Below are positions 8,196 to 16,960 of a DNA stretch of 64,000 nt, piece by piece (positions within the stretch are counted from its first letter, which is position 1; each line of letters begins with the position of its first letter). A model generated the notes under the pieces. That model was not told the DNA's origin. It ran no database searches and saw only the letters and a program-made list of their open reading frames with translations. Position numbers and translations under genes: made by a program. Source of the DNA: BAIKAL-G1 sp943370385 (GTDB lineage: Bacteria > Cyanobacteriota > Cyanobacteriia > PCC-6307 > Cyanobiaceae); NCBI GenBank assembly GCA_943370385.1, contig CALRQT020000007.1, positions 151,146 through 215,145 on the forward strand. Direction: 5' to 3'.

Positions 8196-10055
8196 ATGCG
8201 CGTCTCCCGCCTGATGCTGGTGACGCTGCGGGACGACCCGGCCGAAGCCGAAATCCCCTCCCACAAGCTGCTGCTGCGGGCCGGTTACATCCGCCGGGTG
8301 GCCTCCGGCATCTACGCCTACCTGCCCCTGCTGTTTCGGGTGTTGCAGAAAATCTCGGCAATCGTGCGCGAGGAACTCAATGCAACTGGAGCCCTAGAAA
8401 CCCTGTTGCCCCAGCTCCAGCCAGCCGACCTCTGGCAGCGCAGCGGCCGCTGGAGCGGCTACACGGCCGGCGAGGGGATCATGTTCCACCTCAGTGATCG
8501 CCAGGGCCGCGAGCTCGGCCTCGGTCCCACCCATGAGGAGGTGATCACGGCCCTGGCCGCCGATCTGCTGCGCACCTACCGGCAATTACCGGTGAATCTT
8601 TATCAGATTCAAACCAAATTCCGCGATGAGATCAGGCCCCGCTTTGGACTGATGCGCGGCCGCGAATTCATCATGAAGGATGGCTATTCCTTCCACGCCG
8701 ATGAGGCCAGCCTGAAGGAGTGCTACGCCGAGATGGACCGGGCCTACCGGCGGATTTTTAGTCGCTGCGGTCTCAAAGCCGTAGCAGTGGAGGCCGATAG
8801 CGGCGCCATCGGCGGCTCCGCCAGCCAGGAATTCATGGTCACCGCCGAGGCCGGCGAGGACCTGATCCTCAGCAGCGGCGACGGCAGCTACGCGGCCAAC
8901 CAGGAACGGGCCGTATCCCTGGCTCCAGGGGCCGTGCCCCTTGCGGCCCAACCTTGCCAAGCGTTGGCCACCCCTGGCCAAAGCAGCATCGAAGAGCTCT
9001 GCGCCGCCCATGGCTTTGATCCCAGCCAGATCGTCAAGGTGTTGCTGCTGCTGGCCCGCTGCGCCGATGGCAGCCTCCAGCCCGTGCTGGTGAGCCTGCG
9101 CGGCGACCAGCGCCTCAATAACGTGAAACTGGCCAATGCGGTCAGCGCCCGGCTAGCGCCGGCCCAGGGCGGCCTGTTGTCGATTGAACCGCTCACGCCT
9201 GAGCTGGTCAGGACCGAGCGATTGCCCCTGGAACTGGGCGCCGTCCCCTTTGGCTACCTCGGCCCAGACCTCAGCGACTCCGCCCTGGTGGCCACGCCAG
9301 GGCCCACCCCAGGCCTGGGGGCCAAGCCCCAGCCCCGCCTGGTGGCCAAGCTGCTGCGGCTCACCGATCCCACGGCCGCCCAACTGGACTGCTTTATCTG
9401 CGGCGGCAACAGCCCGGACCTGCACCAAGTGGGAGCCAGCTGGGCAGACCTAGGGCTTAAGCCAGACGTGGTGGACCTGCGTGCCGCCCAGCCGGGCGAT
9501 CGCTGCCTGCACGATCCCAACCAAACCCTCTCGGCCACCCGCGGCATCGAGGTGGGCCACATCTTCCAGCTGGGCCGCAAGTATTCCGAAGCCCTCGGCG
9601 CCCGCTTCACCAACGAAAGTGGAACCGAGGAAGCCCTCTGGATGGGCTGCTATGGCATCGGCGTCTCCCGCCTGGCCCAGGCCGCCGTGGAACAAAACCA
9701 CGACAGCAACGGCATCTGCTGGCCCGTAGCGATTGCCCCCTTTGAGGTGATCGTGGTGATTGCCAACCTGCAGGAGCCCAGCCAGCGCCAGCTGGGCGAG
9801 GAGCTCTACGCCAGCCTGCTGGACGCCGGACTCGATGCCTTGCTCGATGACCGCGATGAGCGGGCCGGCGTCAAGTTCAAGGACGCGGACCTGCTCGGCA
9901 TCCCCTGGCGGGTGGTGGTGGGCCGCGGCGCCAAGGACGGCCAAGTGGAACTGGTGCAACGCCAGGGCAGCCTCAAGCGGGAGCTGGCGACGGCGGATCT
10001 GCTCGCAGAATTGCCCGGCCTGATCGAAGCGGGGCGCTCCGGGCTGCTGGCCTGA
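8196..10055 (+). CDS. proS: Prolyl-tRNA synthetase
   Basis: A class II aminoacyl-tRNA synthetase that charges tRNA-Pro. The ATG at 8196 (MRVSRLML) is the family-typical start; a TTG at 8187 is less likely. Motif 2 is visible around KFRDEIRPRFGLMRGREF and motif 3 near the GCYGIGVSRL segment. A large insertion between motifs 2 and 3 (about residues 225-410) is the YbaK-like editing domain of bacterial-type ProRS, and the anticodon-binding domain occupies the last 130 residues. About 619 aa. It is followed by psb27, the usual order in this group. Confidence 0.97.
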   Translation: MRVSRLMLVTLRDDPAEAEIPSHKLLLRAGYIRRVASGIYAYLPLLFRVLQKISAIVREELNATGALETLLPQLQPADLWQRSGRWSGYTAGEGIMFHLSDRQGRELGLGPTHEEVITALAADLLRTYRQLPVNLYQIQTKFRDEIRPRFGLMRGREFIMKDGYSFHADEASLKECYAEMDRAYRRIFSRCGLKAVAVEADSGAIGGSASQEFMVTAEAGEDLILSSGDGSYAANQERAVSLAPGAVPLAAQPCQALATPGQSSIEELCAAHGFDPSQIVKVLLLLARCADGSLQPVLVSLRGDQRLNNVKLANAVSARLAPAQGGLLSIEPLTPELVRTERLPLELGAVPFGYLGPDLSDSALVATPGPTPGLGAKPQPRLVAKLLRLTDPTAAQLDCFICGGNSPDLHQVGASWADLGLKPDVVDLRAAQPGDRCLHDPNQTLSATRGIEVGHIFQLGRKYSEALGARFTNESGTEEALWMGCYGIGVSRLAQAAVEQNHDSNGICWPVAIAPFEVIVVIANLQEPSQRQLGEELYASLLDAGLDALLDDRDERAGVKFKDADLLGIPWRVVVGRGAKDGQVELVQRQGSLKRELATADLLAELPGLIEAGRSGLLA

Positions 10056-10160
10056 GTCCCCGCGGCCTTCGGCTGACCTGATCGAGGGTGGGCCCACCAG
10101 GGCCTGGGGGCCGGTTCCGGGGGCTTGCCTAGGATTGGGCCCTTCTTCCTCCCAATCCCC

Positions 10161-10571
10161 ATGGCTGCTGGATGGCGTCGTGTGATGGCCGCCTTGTTTG
10201 CGGTGTGCCTCAGCCTCAGCCTGGCCCTCACGGCCTGCTCATCCGCCGGCGGCCCCCTCACCGGCAACTACGTCGACGACACCATGACCGTGGCGGAACG
10301 GCTGCTCGCCACGATTGCCATCAGCCCGGAGGATCCCGAGCGCACAGCGGCCGAAACCGAGGCCCGCTCCCTGATCACCGCCTACATGGCCCGCTACCGG
10401 CCCCAGGCCAAGGTCAATGGACTGGCCTCCTTCACCACGATGCAGACGGCCATCAACTCCCTGGCGGGCCACTACACCAACTACGCCAACCGCCCGGTGC
10501 CCGAGGCCCTCAAGGCCCGGCTGGACAAGGAACTCAAGCGGGCTGAAGCCAGCGTCGTGCGAGGCGCCTAG
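10161..10571 (+). CDS. psb27: Photosystem II assembly lipoprotein Psb27
   Basis: Psb27 is a lumenal lipoprotein that binds CP43 during photosystem II assembly and repair, before the Mn cluster forms. The ATG at 10161 gives a 136-aa precursor with a signal peptide and lipobox LALTAC, with acylated Cys26. The mature part starts SSAGGPLTGNYVDDT and has the conserved RSLITAYMARYR and GHYTNYANRPVP segments of a four-helix bundle. An upstream ATG at 10125 would add 12 residues and is unlikely. A rho-independent terminator follows. This gene is direct evidence of an oxygenic phototroph. Confidence 0.96.
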   Translation: MAAGWRRVMAALFAVCLSLSLALTACSSAGGPLTGNYVDDTMTVAERLLATIAISPEDPERTAAETEARSLITAYMARYRPQAKVNGLASFTTMQTAINSLAGHYTNYANRPVPEALKARLDKELKRAEASVVRGA

Positions 10572-10628
10572 GGCCCTGGAGGGCAAGCTCCCGCTCTTCT
10601 CGCAGCGAAAGCAAGGCCCATTGCCCGC

Positions 10629-10654
10629 AAGCGGTCCCCCAGGACCGCTTTTTT
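10629..10654 (+). terminator. Rho-independent terminator after psb27
   Basis: A perfect 9-bp stem (AAGCGGTCC with GGACCGCTT), a 4-nt loop and a run of T's lie about 60 bp after the psb27 stop. It would end the proS-psb27 transcript before purA. Confidence 0.85.
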
Positions 10655-10730
10655 ATGGCCCATTCTTTGACGAAGGGACAGGTGATCTGAGAAGCTCTCA
10701 GATTGTGCTCAGTTGCGGCTCCAGGCCGCC

Positions 10731-12050
10731 TTGTCCTTGGCCAACGTTGTCGTCATCGGTGCTCAATGGGGTGACGAGGGGAAGGGCAAGATCACCGATC
10801 TCCTCAGTCGTTCGGCCGATGTGGTCGTGCGCTATCAGGGCGGTGTGAATGCCGGTCACACCATCGTGGTGGACAACAAGGTGCTCAAGCTGCACCTGAT
10901 TCCATCCGGCATCCTTTATCCGGACACCACCTGCCTGATCGGCTCCGGCACCGTGGTGGACCCGCGCGTGATGCTGGGCGAGCTGGACATGCTGGCCGAG
11001 AACGGCATCAGCGTGGAGGGGTTGAAGCTCGCCTCCACGGCCCACGTGACCATGCCCTACCACCGCCTGCTGGATCAGGCCATGGAGCAGCGCCGGGGCG
11101 ATCGCCGCATCGGCACCACCGGCCGGGGCATCGGTCCCACCTACGCCGACAAGGCCGAGCGCAACGGCATCCGCGTCATTGACCTGCTCGATGAGGACCG
11201 GCTGCGGGACCGCCTCGCCGGCCCCCTGGCGGAGAAGAACCTGCTGCTGGAGCGGGTCTACGGGATCGAACCCCTCGATGGCGAGGCGGTGATCGCCGAA
11301 TACGCCGCCTATGGCCAGCGCCTGGCCCCCCACGTGGTCGACTGCATCCGCACGATCCACCAGGCAGCTCGGGCCCGCAAAAACATCCTGTTTGAGGGCG
11401 CCCAGGGCACCCTGCTTGACCTCGACCACGGCACCTACCCCTACGTCACCTCCTCCAACCCGATCTCCGGCGGAGCCTGCATCGGCGCCGGCGTGGGCCC
11501 CACCCTGATCGACCGGGTGATCGGCGTGGCCAAGGCCTACACCACCCGGGTGGGCGAGGGCCCCTTCCCCACCGAGCTGCAGGGCAGCCTCAACGACCAC
11601 CTCTGCGACCGGGGCGGTGAATACGGCACCACCACGGGCCGGCGCCGCCGTTGCGGCTGGTTTGACGGTGTGATTGGCCGTTATGCGGTGGAGGTGAACG
11701 GCCTCGATTGCCTGGCGATCACCAAGCTCGACGTGCTCGATGAGCTCGACGAGATCCAGGTGTGTGTTGCCTACGAACTCGATGGCCAGCGCATCGAGCA
11801 TTTTCCCAGCAGCGCCGAGGACTTCGCCCGCTGCCAGCCGATCTTTGAAACCCTGCCCGGCTGGGAATGCTCCACCGAGCAGTGCCGCAAGCTCGAAGAA
11901 CTGCCGGCCAAGGCCATGGCCTACCTGCGTTTCCTGGCCGAACTGATGGAGGTGCCGATCGCCATCGTCTCCCTGGGCGCCAACCGGGACCAGACGATCG
12001 TGATCGAAGATCCGATCCATGGCCCGAAGCGGGCCCTGCTCAGCGCCTGA
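10731..12050 (+). CDS. purA: Adenylosuccinate synthetase
   Basis: Converts IMP and aspartate to adenylosuccinate using GTP, in AMP biosynthesis. The N-terminus has the catalytic/GTP motif GAQWGDEGKGK, then a VRYQGGVNAGHT segment and TTGRGIGPTYADK (IMP binding). Near the C-terminus are YGTTTGRRRRCGWFD and VSLGANRDQTI. No ATG is available; I place the start at TTG 10731 (LSLANVVV), with TTG 10737 equally good because homologues begin at ANVVVIGAQ. Another TTG at 10713 would add six residues. About 439 aa, normal for the family. Confidence 0.97.
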   Translation: MSLANVVVIGAQWGDEGKGKITDLLSRSADVVVRYQGGVNAGHTIVVDNKVLKLHLIPSGILYPDTTCLIGSGTVVDPRVMLGELDMLAENGISVEGLKLASTAHVTMPYHRLLDQAMEQRRGDRRIGTTGRGIGPTYADKAERNGIRVIDLLDEDRLRDRLAGPLAEKNLLLERVYGIEPLDGEAVIAEYAAYGQRLAPHVVDCIRTIHQAARARKNILFEGAQGTLLDLDHGTYPYVTSSNPISGGACIGAGVGPTLIDRVIGVAKAYTTRVGEGPFPTELQGSLNDHLCDRGGEYGTTTGRRRRCGWFDGVIGRYAVEVNGLDCLAITKLDVLDELDEIQVCVAYELDGQRIEHFPSSAEDFARCQPIFETLPGWECSTEQCRKLEELPAKAMAYLRFLAELMEVPIAIVSLGANRDQTIVIEDPIHGPKRALLSA

Positions 12051-12198
12051 GGGGCTATTCAGCGGCTCAACTGCTGGGCGACTTCCCTGCTGAGTGACCC
12101 ACTTGCTGAGCGACTAAAGCACGAAGCGAGCGGACCTTGGCCGATCGCTTGAAAGGTTCTGGTCGCCTAGCCGATCCCCATTCCATTTCCCCAGTCCG

Positions 12199-13233
12199 TT
12201 GCCCGTGCCTGAGTCCACCCAGCCCAGCCCCGCCGCCGGGCCCCGCTTCGATGTCGTCGGCATCGGCAACGCCATTGTTGATGTGCTGGTCAAGGCCGAG
12301 GACGACGTCCTCGATAACCACGGCCTGACCAAGGGCACCATGGCCCTGGTGGATGAAACCCAGGCCCAGAGGCTCTACGCCAGCGTCGGCCCGGGCCTGG
12401 AAACCTCCGGCGGCTCCGCCGCCAACACCCTGGCCGGCATCGCCCAGCTTGGGGGCAGGGCCGGCTTCATCGGCCGGGTGCGCGATGACCAGCTGGGCGC
12501 GATCTTTGCCCACGACATCCGCGCCGTTGGCGCCAGCTTCCAGACCCCTCCGGCCAGCAGCGGCCCGTCGACCGCCCGTTGCCTGATCCTGGTCACCCCC
12601 GATGCCCAGCGCACGATGTGCACCTACCTGGGGGCCTCCGTCGGCCTGGATCCGGCCGACCTGGACCTGCAGATGGTGGCCGACGCCAAGCTGCTGTATC
12701 TCGAGGGCTACCTCTGGGACAGCGAAGCGGCCAAGCGGGCCTTCATCGCCGCGGCCGAGCTGATCCGCGCCCAGGGGGGCCAGGTGGCCCTCTCCCTCTC
12801 CGATGCCTTCTGCGTGGAGCGGCACCGCGACAGCTTCCAGGAGCTGGTTGATGGCCATGTCGATGTGCTGTTCGCCAACGAAATGGAGATCACCGCCCTC
12901 TACAAGGCGAACAGCTTTGAGGAGGCTGTTGATCAGGTGCGCGGCCGCTGCCAGGTGGCGGCCCTGACCCGCAGTGAGCTGGGCTCCCTGGTGCTCGCGG
13001 GCGATCAGACCTACGCGATCGAACCCTTCCGCCTGGGCGAGCTGGTGGACACCACCGGCGCCGGCGACCTCTATGCGGCGGGCTTCCTGCACGCCTACAC
13101 CCGGGGCCTGGATCTTCAGACCTGCGGCCGCCTCGGCTCCCTCTGCGCCGGCCAGGTGGTGACCCAGCTCGGCCCCCGCAGCCAGGTGAGCCTGCGCCAG
13201 CTGGCTGCCGACCACCTGGGTTTGGCGCTCTAG
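12199..13233 (+). CDS. PfkB-family sugar/adenosine kinase
   Basis: A 344-aa ribokinase/PfkB-fold kinase. The N-terminal VVGIGNAIVDVLV strand, a GGSAANTLAGIAQLGG substrate loop and the signature DTTGAGDLYAAGF, which holds the catalytic Asp, are all present. Cyanobacterial orthologues are annotated as adenosine kinase or carbohydrate kinase; the substrate is not settled by sequence. The start is TTG 12199 or GTG 12205; no ATG is available near the N-terminal strand. It follows purA by 148 bp, and a link to purine salvage is plausible but inferred. Confidence 0.9.
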   Translation: MPVPESTQPSPAAGPRFDVVGIGNAIVDVLVKAEDDVLDNHGLTKGTMALVDETQAQRLYASVGPGLETSGGSAANTLAGIAQLGGRAGFIGRVRDDQLGAIFAHDIRAVGASFQTPPASSGPSTARCLILVTPDAQRTMCTYLGASVGLDPADLDLQMVADAKLLYLEGYLWDSEAAKRAFIAAAELIRAQGGQVALSLSDAFCVERHRDSFQELVDGHVDVLFANEMEITALYKANSFEEAVDQVRGRCQVAALTRSELGSLVLAGDQTYAIEPFRLGELVDTTGAGDLYAAGFLHAYTRGLDLQTCGRLGSLCAGQVVTQLGPRSQVSLRQLAADHLGLAL

Positions 13234-13275
13234 GCCTGGTTTCTTATGGGCCTGGCCTCGCCAGGACAGGCCTCG

Positions 13276-14331
13276 CTAAGGCGTCCTTGGCGAGCTTGGA
13301 TCCCCCAAGGCTGCCAGGAGCTCCGCCAGCTCCAGGCCCGGGGCAGGATCATTCGCCCTTGGCTGGCGCAGTAAGAACAGTTCCAGGCCCAGCTCGGCGC
13401 AGAGGTCGCTCCAGAGCTGCTCGGTGAGGCCGCCGGATTGGCGGCAGAGCACCGCATCGATGGCCCAGCGGCGACAGAGGGCCCGCTCGATCGCCCCGGC
13501 GCTAGGCGGACCAGGCAGAACCGAGTCCGCTCCTGGGGAAAGCAAACCCAAGCCGCTGACCGCGCCCAGAGGGCGTGGGTGCAGACAGGCCAGCTGCTCA
13601 TCGGCCAAACCCGCCGCCCGGGCCAGGGCCAGGCTGGAGGGTGTGGGCAGGATGCGGGCGAAATGGATGGCGCCAGGGCTATGGGCCAGGGCCTGGCCCA
13701 GCCGCCGGGCCCCGATCGCCAGCAACAGGCGCTTGCCACCCAGCTCAAGGCCTGAAAGCGCCTCCAGACTTGCGAGCAACTGGCGTTTGGGTCCAGGGCA
13801 TGGGGCCCCGCTTGGGATTGGGCTTGCACTTGAGACAAGGCTGGGGCCTGAGCCGGCCTTGGAGCCCGACGCTGGACTGGCTTCAGGAGCATCCATTGGG
13901 CCAGGCCCCAGCAGGGGCAGTAGGGGCCGTTGCAGGCGCAGCAGGGGCTGATCCAGGCGCTGGCAGGCCGCCAGCAGGTCGGCGCTGATCCGTTCGGCAA
14001 AGGGATGGGTGCCATCCACCACCCAGCGGAAGCCGCCCTGGTGGCGGCGCGCTTCAACTAGAGCAGTGGCGATGGCCCCAGGGCCGGCCAGGGCCCCCAC
14101 CTGCAGCTCCAGGGCCGGATGGGGGGCGTAGGCCCGGCCCGCCGCCTCGCCCACCACGCTCACCCGCAGGCGCCAGCCCCGCGCCAGCAACGCCCTGGCC
14201 AGCAGGGGCCCCTCGCCAATCCCACTCACCAGCCAGATCGCGTCTGCTGGCCCAGGGCCCCTGCTGGGGTCTCGGTCAGCGACCTGGTCCGGGCCGGCGG
14301 GCTCCCCCTGGTGGATTTCAGGGCCGTGCAT
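13276..14331 (-). CDS. cobK: Precorrin-6A (cobalt-precorrin-6A) reductase
   Basis: CobK/CbiJ reduces precorrin-6A with NADPH in corrin-ring synthesis for pseudocobalamin/B12. Recognisable motifs are the N-terminal IWLVSGIGEGPLLARAL, WVVDGTHPFAERIS (the family's DATHPFA-like box), LLLAIGARRLGQAL and a C-terminal VLCRQSGG segment. The 351-aa length is longer than the usual 250-260 residues. The excess is a disordered N-terminus (about 30 aa) and a Gly/Ser/Pro-rich insert of about 35 residues after LLPLLGPGP. The gene is divergent from ssb, about 30 bp apart. Confidence 0.88.
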   Translation of the reverse strand: MHGPEIHQGEPAGPDQVADRDPSRGPGPADAIWLVSGIGEGPLLARALLARGWRLRVSVVGEAAGRAYAPHPALELQVGALAGPGAIATALVEARRHQGGFRWVVDGTHPFAERISADLLAACQRLDQPLLRLQRPLLPLLGPGPMDAPEASPASGSKAGSGPSLVSSASPIPSGAPCPGPKRQLLASLEALSGLELGGKRLLLAIGARRLGQALAHSPGAIHFARILPTPSSLALARAAGLADEQLACLHPRPLGAVSGLGLLSPGADSVLPGPPSAGAIERALCRRWAIDAVLCRQSGGLTEQLWSDLCAELGLELFLLRQPRANDPAPGLELAELLAALGDPSSPRTP

Positions 14332-14363
14332 CAGGATGGGGCACCCTGGCGAACTGTTGATCC

Positions 14364-14921
14364 GTGAACCAATGCTTGCTGGAGGTGGAGGTGATCGAGG
14401 CGCCCCAGGTGCGTTACACCCAGGACAACCAGACCCCCGTGGCCGAAATGGCCGTGCAGATTGAAGGATTGCGCCCGGATGATCCCCCCGGCCAGCTGAA
14501 GGTGGTGGGCTGGGGCAGCCTGGCCCAGGACCTGCAGAACCGGGTGCAGGTGGGCCAGCGCCTGGTGCTGGAAGGCCGCCTGCGCATGAACACCGTGACG
14601 CGCCAGGACGGGGTGAAGGAGAAGCGGGCGGAATTCACCCTCTCGCGCCTCCATCCCCTGGCCGGCGCCGGAGCGGCCTCGTTTGGTGCCGCCCCTGGAG
14701 CCCCCGCCCAAACCAGCCCCCAGGAGTTCTCCGCCAGCCCGGCCCAGGGGGGCGGTGGCCGCCCCCCTGGCCGGCCGCCAGCCCCAGCGCCTACCCGCCG
14801 TCCGGCGGCGGCCCCGGCAGCGGCCCCAGCTCAGGCCGCCGCGGCAGCGGAGACCCCCACCTGGAACGCTTCGCCCCTGGTGCCCGATTTCCCCGAAGGC
14901 GAAGACGACATTCCCTTCTGA
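14364..14921 (+). CDS. ssb: Single-stranded DNA-binding protein
   Basis: A 185-aa SSB. The OB fold occupies residues 1-105 (segments VRYTQDNQTPVAEM and LKVVGWGSLAQDL). A Pro/Ala-rich linker follows, then the acidic tip EGEDDIPF, the docking site for PriA, RecQ and other partners. The start is a GTG immediately before NQCLLEVEV; no nearer ATG exists. It coats ssDNA in replication and repair. Cyanobacteria have more than one SSB-type gene, so this may not be the only copy. Confidence 0.93.
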   Translation: MNQCLLEVEVIEAPQVRYTQDNQTPVAEMAVQIEGLRPDDPPGQLKVVGWGSLAQDLQNRVQVGQRLVLEGRLRMNTVTRQDGVKEKRAEFTLSRLHPLAGAGAASFGAAPGAPAQTSPQEFSASPAQGGGGRPPGRPPAPAPTRRPAAAPAAAPAQAAAAAETPTWNASPLVPDFPEGEDDIPF

Positions 14922-15036
14922 TCGGCTGTCCAGCCCAGGGGATTGGCCCAGCGCCCCTTCCCCTGGGCCAGCTTCCCCAGGGCCTAGCCCTGGCCCCACC
15001 AGTCCAATGGAACCGCCCAAGCGGCCCCGGAATCGC

Positions 15037-15330
15037 TCAGCTGCCCCTAACCCGCTGGCTGGCCTGCTCCAGCACCTGGCCCAATTCCCGCTCGAGGGCT
15101 GCCAAATCCAGGCGCAGGTCGCTCCAATGGCCGCCATCGATCTGCTGCAGCAACCAGAGCCGGTCGGCGGCGAGGCGCTCGAGCAGCTGGTCGGTGCTGA
15201 GGGAGGCCCCAGCCGCGGGCGCCCCGCCTTCAGAGATCGGGGTCCCCTCGGCTTGAGTGCCAGGGATTGGTTCAGTGCCGGTGCCCTCGCCATCGCGATC
15301 GGGCACCCCGTTGGCCGAAGATGGCGCCAT
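15037..15330 (-). CDS. Small hypothetical protein with helical C-terminus
   Basis: About 97 aa from the ATG at 15330 (MAPSSANG); a longer form begins at 15363. The first half is Gly/Thr/Pro-rich. The second half is a charged helix (LSTDQLLERLAADRLWLLQQI, then LDLAALERELGQVLEQ) typical of a small coiled coil. No family is recognised. Its ATG overlaps the ATG of the divergent DUF2854 gene, which makes a shared promoter impossible without overlap of the coding regions. It could be an antisense artefact. Confidence 0.5.
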   Translation of the reverse strand: MAPSSANGVPDRDGEGTGTEPIPGTQAEGTPISEGGAPAAGASLSTDQLLERLAADRLWLLQQIDGGHWSDLRLDLAALERELGQVLEQASQRVRGS

Positions 15331-15913
15331 GCAAGCAATCGCATCGCCCGGAAGCCTAATCACGATCGCCGGCGCCGTTCTGACGGTGATCGGTTCGATC
15401 GCCTACGTCACCGACAGCCCCACCCTGAGCCTGGCGGGGGTGTTTTACGGCGTGCCGGTGCTGCTCGGTGGCCTGGCCCTGAAATCCTCGGAGCTGCCGC
15501 CAGCCGAGCTGGTGGCACCCTCACCCGAGGCGGAAGCCCTGCGGGAGGCCGAGGCCAGCCAGCCCCTGCGCAAGTTGGTGAAGGACGTGAACCGCTGGCG
15601 CTACGGCCAGAAGGCCCACCTGGAAAGTTCCCTCGAAGCCCTCAAGCTCTGGGATGAGCAGGACCCGCCCCAGCTGCTGCGGGTGGCCGAACAGGCGGAG
15701 GCCGGCGGCTACGGGATCGATCTCACCTTCCAGTGCCAGGGCGTTGGTTTTGATCGCTGGCAGGCCCGCCAGGACCGGCTTGGCCGCTTCTTTGGTCCGG
15801 GCCTCCGGGCCGAGGTGAGCCAGCTGGGCAAGAGCAAGGTGCTGGTCCGCCTGCGGCCCCTGGTCGAAACGGCGCCGGTGGCCGAGGCTGGCGAGGAACC
15901 CTCTGGTTCCTAA
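15329..15913 (+). CDS. DUF2854 family membrane protein
   Basis: A 194-aa cyanobacterial/plastid protein of unknown function. The ATG at 15329 gives the family's N-terminus: two hydrophobic hairpin segments (ITIAGAVLTVIGSIAYVTD and LAGVFYGVPVLLGGLALK) followed by a soluble domain with LVKDVNRWRYGQKAHLESS. It ends with a strand-rich part (GRFFGPGLRAEVSQLGKSKV). The first 55 residues probably anchor it in a membrane, with the C-terminal domain cytoplasmic. A longer frame upstream (from 15257) is unlikely because that extension lies inside the antisense neighbour. Confidence 0.85.
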   Translation: MQAIASPGSLITIAGAVLTVIGSIAYVTDSPTLSLAGVFYGVPVLLGGLALKSSELPPAELVAPSPEAEALREAEASQPLRKLVKDVNRWRYGQKAHLESSLEALKLWDEQDPPQLLRVAEQAEAGGYGIDLTFQCQGVGFDRWQARQDRLGRFFGPGLRAEVSQLGKSKVLVRLRPLVETAPVAEAGEEPSGS

Positions 15914-16060
15914 GCCCGGCGGCTCCTAGGCCCCGGCCCAAGCGCTGATCGGCCCCTAACCAGGCCCTGGGCCCGCCCCCATCCCGCCCCTGCTTCCGAC
16001 CCCCCAGCCTCCGGTATCCCCCGGACCCACGCCGAACCCGCGCCCCCAGCCCGTTTCGCC

Positions 16061-16957
16061 TTGAGCACCGATCCCGCCATCTCCGCCGCCGACACCCTGC
16101 GGGTCTCGGTCTTGAGTGAGGCCCTGCCCTACATCCAGCGCTTTGCCGGCCGCCGGGTGGTGGTGAAATACGGCGGGGCCGCCATGGTGCGCCAGGACCT
16201 GCGCGAGGCCGTCTTCCGCGACCTGGCCCTGCTGGCCTGTGTGGGCGTCCAGGTGGTGGTGGTCCACGGCGGCGGACCGGAAATCAACGAATGGCTGGGC
16301 CGGCTGCAGATCCAGCCCGAATTCCGCAACGGCCTGCGGGTCACCACCCCCGAGACCATGGATGTGGTCGAAATGGTGTTGGTCGGCCGGGTCAACAAGC
16401 AGATCGTCAATGGCCTCCACCAGGTAGGGGGGCGGGCCGTGGGGATCTGCGGCAGTGATGGGGGGCTGGTGCTGGCCCGCACCTACGGCGATGGCTCCAA
16501 TGGCCTGGTGGGCGATGTGGCGGCGGTGAATCCCGCCGTGCTGCTGCCCCTGCTCGAGAACGGTTACATCCCGGTGATCTCGAGCGTGGCCGCCAACGCC
16601 GAGGGCCAGGCCCACAACATCAATGCCGACACGGTGGCGGGCGAACTGGCCGCAGCTCTCCAGGCCGAAAAGCTGATCCTGCTCACCGACACCCCCGGCA
16701 TCCTGCGGGACCGGGACGATCCCAGCTCCCTGATCCGCCAGGTGAGCCTGGCCGGCGCCCGCGCGCTGATCGAGGACGGCATCGTGGCCGGCGGCATGAC
16801 CCCCAAGACCGAGTGCTGCATCCGGGCCATCGCCCAGGGGGTGGCGGCGGCCCACATCGTCGATGGCCGCAGCCCCCATGCCCTGCTACTGGAGGTGTTC
16901 ACCGACGCCGGCATCGGCACCATGGTGGTGGGCAGCCAGCGCCAGATCATCGGCTGA
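16061..16957 (+). CDS. argB: Acetylglutamate kinase
   Basis: Second step of arginine synthesis: phosphorylates N-acetylglutamate. Amino-acid kinase fold with VVVKYGGAAM at the nucleotide site, VVVVHGGGPEINEWL and NINADTVAGELA, then VAGGMTPKTECCIRAI. Length 298 aa, with an N-terminal helix (VSVLSEALPYIQRF) typical of the arginine-inhibited hexameric form that the PII signalling protein activates in cyanobacteria. Regulation by PII is inferred from family. The start is TTG 16061. argF is elsewhere in the window (42.8 kb), so the arginine genes are not clustered. Confidence 0.96.
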   Translation: MSTDPAISAADTLRVSVLSEALPYIQRFAGRRVVVKYGGAAMVRQDLREAVFRDLALLACVGVQVVVVHGGGPEINEWLGRLQIQPEFRNGLRVTTPETMDVVEMVLVGRVNKQIVNGLHQVGGRAVGICGSDGGLVLARTYGDGSNGLVGDVAAVNPAVLLPLLENGYIPVISSVAANAEGQAHNINADTVAGELAAALQAEKLILLTDTPGILRDRDDPSSLIRQVSLAGARALIEDGIVAGGMTPKTECCIRAIAQGVAAAHIVDGRSPHALLLEVFTDAGIGTMVVGSQRQIIG

Positions 16958-16960
16958 ACC

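Noticed and set aside
10698..12020. A 440-aa minus-strand open frame opposite purA; similar long frames oppose pfkB (12067-13215) and ftsH (41447-42847)
   Set aside because: They are shadows of GC-rich conserved genes: low-complexity His/Gly/Ala content, no domain, full overlap with clear orthologues.
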